From Selenomonadales bacterium (GTDB lineage: Bacteria; Bacillota; Negativicutes; Sporomusales; UBA7701): a DNA stretch of 45,513 bases. How positions within the stretch are numbered: the first letter of the stretch is position 1; the number at the start of each line of letters is the position of its first letter. The stretch covers positions 1 through 45,513 of the forward strand of contig JARKPR010000050.1 in NCBI GenBank assembly GCA_029975165.1, given 5' to 3'. Under the pieces are notes generated by a model, which was not told the origin of the DNA, made no database searches, and saw only the letters and a program-made list of their open reading frames with translations. Positions 37,646 through 43,794 of the stretch are shown here, piece by piece. The translations under genes were made by a program, and so were the position numbers.

Positions 37646-38362
37646 CTAACTCCCCGCGGCCGGGTCCACAAGCTTCGTGCCGCAATCGCGGCAGACGGCG
37701 GCCCCCTCCTGCCAATACTCCACCCGGCACTTGGGGCACCAAAGACGGCCGCTCCCGCCCGCCGCCGGCGGGGCCGGTTCAGGCGGGCCGCCGGCATCTG
37801 CGCCGGTCCGCCCGTTGTCCCCGGCCAGCTCCCGCACGCTGTCGACCACGTCCCGGGCACTATCCAGCAACTCCTCCGGCACATAAATATCCACCCCGGC
37901 GGCGCCGGCGACCTTCACCGCCGGAATCCCGTCCTCGTTAAGCCGCTCCTCGAGCAGCCCCGCCTCCGGCCAGCCGGCCACCGTCACCAGACGGGCGTCA
38001 CAGAAGGATTTTACCTCGTCCTCCTCCCCGGCCTCGTCCTCCTCCGCGATCTCCACCGGCCCGGCCACAAGCTCCGCGCCGCAGTCGCCGCAGAGCGCGA
38101 AGCCCCGCCGGTACTCCGTCCCGCACCGCGGGCAGCACAGGCCGTCCCCGGACGGCGCCACCCGCCGCCGGCCCCGCCTTGTCCGCCCGTATTCCCCGGC
38201 CCCTTTTCCGCCGGCTCCCTGCCGGCCATAGCTGCCGCCCAGCTCCGCCGCCGCGTCGTCTTTCGCCGGCGGCGGCAATTCGTCGACAAGCTCCGCGCCG
38301 CAATCGATGCAGGTTTTGAAACCGTCCCGGTACTCCTCCCGGCAGTTCGGACACCACGGCAT
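37646..38362 (-). CDS. Triple zinc-ribbon protein with a DUF2007-like centre
   Basis: A 238-aa protein. ATG 38362 has GGGAGGG upstream. Three near-identical zinc ribbons occur: WCPNCREEYRDGFKTCIDCG (residues 3-22), CCPRCGTEYRRGFALCGDCG (near 85) and WCPKCRVEYWQEGAAVCRDC (near the C-terminus). Between the second and third is a DUF2007-like segment (LVTVAGWPEAGLLEERLNEDGIPAVK, then VDIYVPEELLDSARDVV), which in other proteins is a small signal-transducing alpha/beta domain. The ribbons are joined by Gly/Arg-rich and acidic linkers. The role is unknown. Confidence 0.78.
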   Translation of the reverse strand: MPWCPNCREEYRDGFKTCIDCGAELVDELPPPAKDDAAAELGGSYGRQGAGGKGAGEYGRTRRGRRRVAPSGDGLCCPRCGTEYRRGFALCGDCGAELVAGPVEIAEEDEAGEEDEVKSFCDARLVTVAGWPEAGLLEERLNEDGIPAVKVAGAAGVDIYVPEELLDSARDVVDSVRELAGDNGRTGADAGGPPEPAPPAAGGSGRLWCPKCRVEYWQEGAAVCRDCGTKLVDPAAGS

Positions 38363-38577
38363 GCCGTTCCCTCCCAATTACCATAATATTGCCTAATGAA
38401 ACTATACGACAATCTGCGCCGATATCCTGCTCAGGCGGTTTCGGACCGGCTCCCCCTCCCCCATGCCATTTTGTATTTTGTATTTTCTGCGGAAAAAACC
38501 CCGCGGCACAAGGAAATGCGCACCGCCCTGCGAATATACAAGGAATACCCCAGTTCCCGAGAACAGGAGGTCGGCTT

Positions 38578-39669
38578 ATGATTGGACACTATCTCATCGG
38601 ACTACCGGTCGAACAGCTCCCCACCCCCGCCCTGGTGCTCGACTACGAAGCCTTCATGGCCAACATTGCAACCATGGGCGACTACCTCGCCAAAGCCAAG
38701 GTCAACATCCGCCCCCACGCCAAAACGCACAAGACCCCGGCCATCGGCCACATCCAGATGAATGCCGGCGCCATCGGCCTATGCTGTGCCACGATCGGCG
38801 AAGCCGAAGTCATGGTCTATGCCGGCATCGGCAACATCCTCGTCGCCACCGAAGTCGTCGGCGCCGCCGCCATCAGGCGGCTCGCCTGCCTCGCCCGCCA
38901 CGCCCGGATAATGGTCGTCGTCGACGACCCGGCCAACGCCCGCGACCTCTCCGCGGCGGCGACGCAATACGGCGCCACCCTCCACGTCCTCGTCGACCTC
39001 GACGTCGGCCAGGGCCGCTGCGGCCTCCGCAGCATCGACCGGCTCGTCGACCTCGGCAAGCTCGTCGACAAACTGCCCGGGCTGGAATTCCGGGGCGCCT
39101 TCGGCTACGAAGGCCACGTGCAATTCATCCCCGACCGCGCCGAACGCACCAAACAGGGCCAAGCCGCCAACGCCCTCCTCGTGCAGGGGGCCAAGGCGCT
39201 GGCGGCCGCCGGGCTGCCGGTCGACATCGTCAGCGGCGCCGGCACCGGCACCTACGACATCGCCGCCGCCTTCCCCGGCATCACGGAAATCCAGGCCGGC
39301 TCCTACATCTTCATGGACGGCACGTACCAAAAGCTCGGCCTGCCCTTCAAACAAGCCCTCACCGTGCTGGCGACGGTCGTCAGCCGGCCGACCGACGACC
39401 TCGCCATCTGCGACGTCGGCCTCAAGGGCATCTCCCCCGAACGGTTCAACCCGTCCGTCCAGGGGCACGAAAACGCCATCGAAGTGCAGAAGCTCTCCGA
39501 GGAGCATGCCAACGCCCGCCTTAGCGGCGGCCTCGACCCCCGTCCCGGCGACAAGCTGCATTTCATCCCCAGCCATTGCTGCACCACCGTAAACCTTTAC
39601 GACAACCTGTTCGTCACCCGCGGCGGCATCGTCGAGGCCATCTGGCCGATCGCCGCCCGGCGGGCGTAA
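38578..39669 (+). CDS. D-threonine aldolase / D-serine dehydratase (DSD1) family enzyme
   Basis: A 363-aa fold-type III PLP enzyme. ATG 38578 follows AGGAGG by 7 bases. LPTPALVLDYEAFMANI at residue 14 and NIRPHAKTHKTP carry the PLP lysine (Lys49). Metal ligands are predicted at His333 and Cys335 in PSHCCTTVN, with the C-terminal LYDNLFVTRGGIVEAIWPIAARR. Relatives cleave D-threonine or deaminate D-serine, both with a divalent metal. It is first in an operon with an N-acyl-D-amino-acid deacylase and a permease, which supports a role in D-amino-acid use. Confidence 0.88.
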   Translation: MIGHYLIGLPVEQLPTPALVLDYEAFMANIATMGDYLAKAKVNIRPHAKTHKTPAIGHIQMNAGAIGLCCATIGEAEVMVYAGIGNILVATEVVGAAAIRRLACLARHARIMVVVDDPANARDLSAAATQYGATLHVLVDLDVGQGRCGLRSIDRLVDLGKLVDKLPGLEFRGAFGYEGHVQFIPDRAERTKQGQAANALLVQGAKALAAAGLPVDIVSGAGTGTYDIAAAFPGITEIQAGSYIFMDGTYQKLGLPFKQALTVLATVVSRPTDDLAICDVGLKGISPERFNPSVQGHENAIEVQKLSEEHANARLSGGLDPRPGDKLHFIPSHCCTTVNLYDNLFVTRGGIVEAIWPIAARRA

Positions 39670-39701
39670 ACCACTATAACGAAGAAAAGGTGGCGGGTGT
39701 T

Positions 39702-41297
39702 TTGAACAAACTGCTCATACGCAACGCGACAATCATCGACGGCACCGGCCGGCCGGGTTTCCCGGGCGACATCGCCGTCGACGGCGACACGATCGCCGCG
39801 GTCGGCGCCAAGCTCGACGCCGCGGGCCGGACCGTCCTCGACGCCGCCGGCCTGGTCGCCGCCCCCGGCTTCATCGACCTCCATACCCATACCGACCGCA
39901 AAATCTTCGACAATCCCCGCGGCGACAGCAAAATCATGCAGGGCGTCACCACCGAAGTAACCGGCAACTGCGGCGTCGGGCCCTTCCCGGCGCGGCCGGG
40001 CCGGCTGGCCGAACTCGAAACCTACCTCAACACGCTCAGCGGTTCCCTGCCCGCCGCCGGCATCACCTGGACCGACTTCGCCAGCTTCGCCGCCACCGTC
40101 GAGAAGCTCGACCCCGGCATCAACCTGGCGATGCTCGTCGCCCACGGCGCGCTCCGGATCGCCGCCGTCGGCCTCGCCGACCGGCCCCCCGCGGCCGAAG
40201 AACTAGCCCTGATGGAGGAAATGCTCGCCACCGCTCTCGAGCAGGGCGCCTGGGGCATGTCCACCGGCCTGGTTTACCCGCCGGGCAGCTTCGCCAAAAC
40301 CGACGAACTCATCGCCCTCGGCAAGGTGCTGGCCAAGCACCGGGCCCTCTACACCAGCCATATCCGGGGCGAAAGCGCCACCCTCCAGGCCGCCGTCGAC
40401 GAAGCGATCGCCATCGGGCGGGAAAGCGGCGTACGCGTCGAAATCTCCCACCTCAAAGCCATCGGCAAACCCTTCTGGGGCCAGGGTCTCGCGGCGCTCC
40501 GCCGCATCGAGGAAGCCCGGCGGCAGGGCGTCGACATCTGGGCGGACCAATACCCCTACGAGGCGACCGCCACCGCCCTCACCCGCCTCGTGCCCGACTG
40601 GGCCCACGACGGCGGCACGAACGACATGCTCAAGCGCCTGCAGGACCGCGACCTGGTGCCGCGGCTCGACGAGGAGATCGGCCGGGAGATGAACGTGCGC
40701 GGCGGGCCCGAGCGGGTCAAAATCTCCTACCTGACCACCAAAGGCAACGAACGCTGGATCGGCAAAACGATCGCCGACGTCGCCGCCGACCGCAACATAC
40801 CGGCCGTCGAGGCCGTTCGCCAACTACTCCTCGAAGAAAACGGGCGGGTCAACGCCGTCTACTTCTCCCTCGGCACCGACGACCTTGAAGGCATCATCCG
40901 CAACCCGGACGTGGCCGTCGGCAGCGACGGCCAGGTCATGAGCCCGGAGCGGGACGGGCTCGAAAACGTGCATCCCCGCTCCTACGGCACCTTCCCGCGG
41001 GTCCTCGGCCGCTTCGTGCGGGAACAAGGGCTGCTGCCGCTCGAGACAGCCGTCCGCAAGATGACCGCCCTGCCGGCGGCCATCCTCCGCCTCCCCGACC
41101 GGGGGACGATCAAACCCGGCTACAAGGCCGACATCACCCTGTTCGACCCGGCCACCGTCCTCGACACGGCCGACTTCGACCAGCCGCACCGCTACCCGGC
41201 CGGCATCCCCCACGTCATAATCAACGGCACCATCGCCGTCAAAGACGCGCGCCTCACCGGCGACGGCCGGGGCTCCGTACTGCGCAAGACACGCTGA
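39702..41297 (+). CDS. N-acyl-D-amino-acid deacylase
   Basis: A 531-aa amidohydrolase. TTG 39702 is preferred (AAAGGTGG eight bases upstream; starts LNKLLIRNATIIDGTG). The metal-binding HTH is at 61-63 (FIDLHTHTDRK), the bridging cysteine is Cys90 in TGNCGVGPF, further ligands are the His residues in YTSHIRGES and ISHLKAIG, and the catalytic aspartate is in AVGSDGQV. It removes acyl groups from N-acyl-D-amino acids, giving a free D-amino acid for the neighbouring PLP enzyme. The gap to that gene is 32 bases. Confidence 0.92.
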   Translation: MNKLLIRNATIIDGTGRPGFPGDIAVDGDTIAAVGAKLDAAGRTVLDAAGLVAAPGFIDLHTHTDRKIFDNPRGDSKIMQGVTTEVTGNCGVGPFPARPGRLAELETYLNTLSGSLPAAGITWTDFASFAATVEKLDPGINLAMLVAHGALRIAAVGLADRPPAAEELALMEEMLATALEQGAWGMSTGLVYPPGSFAKTDELIALGKVLAKHRALYTSHIRGESATLQAAVDEAIAIGRESGVRVEISHLKAIGKPFWGQGLAALRRIEEARRQGVDIWADQYPYEATATALTRLVPDWAHDGGTNDMLKRLQDRDLVPRLDEEIGREMNVRGGPERVKISYLTTKGNERWIGKTIADVAADRNIPAVEAVRQLLLEENGRVNAVYFSLGTDDLEGIIRNPDVAVGSDGQVMSPERDGLENVHPRSYGTFPRVLGRFVREQGLLPLETAVRKMTALPAAILRLPDRGTIKPGYKADITLFDPATVLDTADFDQPHRYPAGIPHVIINGTIAVKDARLTGDGRGSVLRKTR

Positions 41298-41351
41298 TAT
41301 ACCCGGACAACAGAGACGTTCCAAAATAATTAGATGGAGGGTTCAAAAAAC

Positions 41352-42665
41352 ATGGATGCGGGATTTAATATCTGGTGGGGACTTGTCGGCCTTATTCCTC
41401 TGCTGCTCTACATCGTGCTCGTGCTGCGCGAAATGGACCCGCTGCCGGCCACCATCCTTTGCGTGGCCCTCGGTGCGATCATAAACGCCAAGAGCATGGT
41501 CGCCATCGGCGCCGACCTGACGAAAGCCATGGGCTCCTTCCTGGGGCTGGTCGGGCTCATAATCATGCTCGGCCGCGGCCTCGGCGAAGTCCTGTCCGAG
41601 ACCAGGGTGGCCCACACCCTCGTCTACAAAATCCTGTACGGCATCGGCGTCAACACCCAGAAAAAAGCCATGCTGGGGATAATGGCGGCGACGCTGGTCA
41701 TCGTCGGCCTGCTGGGCACCATGGCCGGCGGGGTCGCGATCATCGCCCCGATCGTCAACCCCATCGCCGCCACGGTCGGCCTCACCCCCGCAGTGGTGGG
41801 CGTACTCTACCAGGCTGTCGGCGAGGAGGCCCTCACCCTCGGGCCGTTCACCCCGCCGGTCGTCACCCTCGTCGGCCTCACCAAGCTCGACTACGGCACC
41901 ATGCTGATCACCACCGCCCTCCCCATCGCCGTCATCACCCTGATCGTCACCTGGGTCATGGCCCAGCGCATCCAGCAGCGCACCAAAGAAAAAGAAAGCT
42001 TCGAAATAGCGGCCGCCCCGGCGGACGATCCCGCCGCCTACGCCACGCCGCAAAGCCGCCGGGCGACCAACGTCTTCCTCGTCCTCTTCCTCGCCCTCAT
42101 CGTCTACGGCATCGCGATCAAAGCGGCCACCCCGTACGTCATCACCGTCATGCTCGGCCTGTCCTTCGTCGTCGGCCTCGTCGGCGGCATGAAATTCGAA
42201 CAAATCTGCAAGACCGTAGTCAAAGGGATGGCCGGCAACGTCGGCCTCTTCCTCCTGTTCATCCTCCTCGAGCTCTTCTTCAACTACGTCGAACTGGCCG
42301 GCGGCTTCAAGGCCCTCACCTACCTGCTCATGCCGCTCGTCAACATCGGCGGCAAGGTCGCCGTCGTCATCGCCGGCGGCGTCCTCGGCGGCTTCGGCAT
42401 CGCCGGCGCGGTCGTCGCCGAGCTCATGACCCTGCACAAGGTTTTCAGCCATCTGCTCACCGAATACGGCGTCTCCATGATCGCCTGGAGCGTGGCCCTC
42501 ATCGTGGCCACCAGGGTCACGAACTTCATCATCCCCGGCGCCAACATGGTAGCCATGATGGGCTTCGCCCAGTCCAAAAACCTCAAAGCCATGATGACCA
42601 ACGGCTGGGTCGTAGCCATCGCCCAAACCGTCCTCCTCGTCATCTACGCCCTCGTCTTCCGGTAA
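41352..42665 (+). CDS. Permease of the D-amino-acid operon (NhaC/GntP-like ion-transporter fold)
   Basis: A 437-aa protein with about 11-12 hydrophobic segments. ATG 41352 has GGAGGG at about ten bases. Segments ending GLVGLIIMLGRGLGEVLSETR, then GTMAGGVAIIAPIVNPIAATVGLTP, GEEALTLGPFTPPVVTLVG and a late GGFGIAGAVVAELMTLHKVFSHLL resemble GntP/NhaC-type symporters. In this operon it most likely imports the N-acyl-D-amino acid or D-amino acid used by the two enzymes; direct evidence is lacking. A terminator follows at 42683. Confidence 0.75.
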   Translation: MDAGFNIWWGLVGLIPLLLYIVLVLREMDPLPATILCVALGAIINAKSMVAIGADLTKAMGSFLGLVGLIIMLGRGLGEVLSETRVAHTLVYKILYGIGVNTQKKAMLGIMAATLVIVGLLGTMAGGVAIIAPIVNPIAATVGLTPAVVGVLYQAVGEEALTLGPFTPPVVTLVGLTKLDYGTMLITTALPIAVITLIVTWVMAQRIQQRTKEKESFEIAAAPADDPAAYATPQSRRATNVFLVLFLALIVYGIAIKAATPYVITVMLGLSFVVGLVGGMKFEQICKTVVKGMAGNVGLFLLFILLELFFNYVELAGGFKALTYLLMPLVNIGGKVAVVIAGGVLGGFGIAGAVVAELMTLHKVFSHLLTEYGVSMIAWSVALIVATRVTNFIIPGANMVAMMGFAQSKNLKAMMTNGWVVAIAQTVLLVIYALVFR

Positions 42666-42682
42666 ACGCCGCTTCAAAGCCC

Positions 42683-42717
42683 AACCCCCGCGTATTCCAT
42701 ACGCGGGGGTTTCTCTT
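42683..42717. terminator. Terminator with CCCGCGTA stem, copy 3
   Basis: AACCCCCGCGTAT and ATACGCGGGGGTT enclose TCC, followed by TCTCTTTCC. It closes the D-amino-acid operon and would also block leftward transcription from the recombinase segment. Confidence 0.85.
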
Positions 42718-42719
42718 TC

Positions 42720-42891
42720 CGCCGGCCGGAGCGGCAGCCGCAGTTTATCTTTTCATCTTGCCACCATAACGCCAAACCGCCGTCTATGCGCTGTTCCTGT
42801 AGTGCGCCGGCTGTCTTGGCCGCAAACCCCCATTAAAAATTTATGTAAATTTATAATTTATAAATAATGCGTGTAACCAATAATATATACG
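42720..42891. other. AT-rich intergenic flank left of the recombinase segment
   Basis: From 42830 the sequence turns sharply AT-rich, with an ATTTATAATTTATAAAT near-palindrome at 42849-42865. GTGTAACC at 42871-42878 resembles the recombinase repeat end GTGTTACC in all but one base and could be an accessory binding site. No gene is seen. Confidence 0.4.
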
Positions 42892-42917
42892 AGGTAACAC
42901 AATCTACTTATGTTACT
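42892..42917 (+). repeat. Left 26-bp inverted repeat (putative recombination site)
   Basis: A 26-bp sequence starting AGGTAACAC and ending TATGTTACT; the exact reverse complement is at 43668-43693. Its ends GTAACA and TGTTAC are inverted around an asymmetric 11-bp centre (CAATCTACTTA), as in a tyrosine-recombinase core site. Confidence 0.9.
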
Positions 42918-43027
42918 CGATAGTTATTTCCCCAGAGCTAAAATTCATCTTTTTTTCATATTTCTCCTTTCTTTCGACATATTTTTTATTATTAATTTAC
43001 CCATCTTTTTCCGCTTCACAAATGTCT

Positions 43028-43576
43028 TCATAAATTTAGCGTAATATACACATTATCCAATTCGTCCTTGGTAATTCCCAAGTAAGCCAGCGTTACACTG
43101 GGGGCCGAATGATTAAGCAGCTTCTGAATTTTCGTCACGTCCACCCCGTTCTTATATGCCCAGTAGCCGAACGTTTTGCGCAAGGTGTGCGTTCCGATGG
43201 CCTCTTTGATATTTATCGAACGCGCCGCGCGATTTATGATGCGATAAGCTTGGATTCGCGTGATAGGGCGATCGCCCTTTTTGCTTTTAAATAGCCAATT
43301 GCTCTGATATTCAATATTGTCAAGGTACTTCTGAATCGCCTTTTTGCATGTATCGGAAAGAGGGAAATCCTTGATTTTGCTGGTCTTTTTTTCCCGGAGG
43401 ACAATTCTGTCCTTTCCCTTCACATCATCTATTTTCAATGACAATAAATCGGAAATCCGCAGACCGCTGTTGATACCTAAAACAAAAAGCAGGTAATCGC
43501 GCAGACTTCTGCTCTCTAAATAATATTTAATGGCCTCGATCTGTTTCTTGCTGCGAATCGGTTCTACATACTCCAT
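43028..43576 (-). CDS. Minimal tyrosine recombinase/integrase
   Basis: A 182-aa site-specific recombinase from ATG 43576 (AGGAGA ten bases upstream; a GTG at 43585 is too close). It has almost only the catalytic domain, as in FimB/FimE. Catalytic residues: Arg40 (NSGLRISDLLSL), Lys64 in EKKTSK, His130 and Arg133 (HTLRKTFGYW), His156 (LLNHSAP) and nucleophile Tyr165 (TLAYLG). The usual N-terminal core-binding domain of XerC/D is missing. Codon use is AT-rich, unlike its neighbours, so it is probably transferred. It lies within perfect inverted repeats, its probable targets. A promoter is at 43613-43641. Confidence 0.92.
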   Translation of the reverse strand: MEYVEPIRSKKQIEAIKYYLESRSLRDYLLFVLGINSGLRISDLLSLKIDDVKGKDRIVLREKKTSKIKDFPLSDTCKKAIQKYLDNIEYQSNWLFKSKKGDRPITRIQAYRIINRAARSINIKEAIGTHTLRKTFGYWAYKNGVDVTKIQKLLNHSAPSVTLAYLGITKDELDNVYITLNL

Positions 43577-43612
43577 TCTGATCACATCTCCTAAAGTCGC
43601 ATATTATTTTTG

Positions 43613-43641
43613 AGTATATAATATGTTGCCGGCGTTGGCAA
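43613..43641 (-). promoter_or_regulatory. Putative promoter of the recombinase, inside the cassette
   Basis: TTGCCA (43636-43641) and TATACT (43613-43618) are 17 bases apart on the minus strand. It fires leftward, away from the chemoreceptor; inversion would point it rightward. Confidence 0.55.
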
Positions 43642-43667
43642 AACGGCGGTAACGCCTTATCGGGCAA

Positions 43668-43693
43668 AGTAACATAAGTAGATTGTGTTACCT
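43668..43693 (-). repeat. Right 26-bp inverted repeat (putative recombination site)
   Basis: The exact reverse complement of 42892-42917. It ends 102 bases before the chemoreceptor start codon. Confidence 0.9.
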
Positions 43694-43713
43694 GAGAACA
43701 GCCTGCGGGGGCA

Positions 43714-43749
43714 AAAACTCTCCCCAAAGTATCACTTGGGGAGAGTTTT
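43714..43749. terminator. Strong hairpin in the chemoreceptor leader
   Basis: AAAACTCTCCCCAA and TTGGGGAGAGTTTT form a perfect 14-bp stem with loop AGTATCAC. The T-run is four on the plus strand and five on the minus strand, so it can terminate in both directions, though less strongly rightward. It separates the cassette from the chemoreceptor gene. Confidence 0.75.
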
Positions 43750-43794
43750 ACATACAAAAATCTATTATCACGGAATTTGTTGGAGGTGTATTCG

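Larger units (their letters stand above)
42892..43693. mobile_element. 802-bp putative invertible recombinase cassette
   Basis: The segment is bounded by perfect 26-bp inverted repeats and carries one gene, a tyrosine recombinase (43028-43576, minus strand). It is much more AT-rich than the surrounding genome, and no target duplication is visible outside the repeats. It is either a phase-variation switch placed upstream of the chemoreceptor gene or a very small mobile cassette. In the current orientation the recombinase promoter points away from the chemoreceptor. Confidence 0.7.

Noticed and set aside
42918-42975. Tiny minus-strand ORFs (MKKR and an 11-codon frame ending in the left repeat) after AAAGGAG
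   Set aside because: Too short to support, and they stop in or before the repeat, so no fusion to the chemoreceptor would form after inversion.
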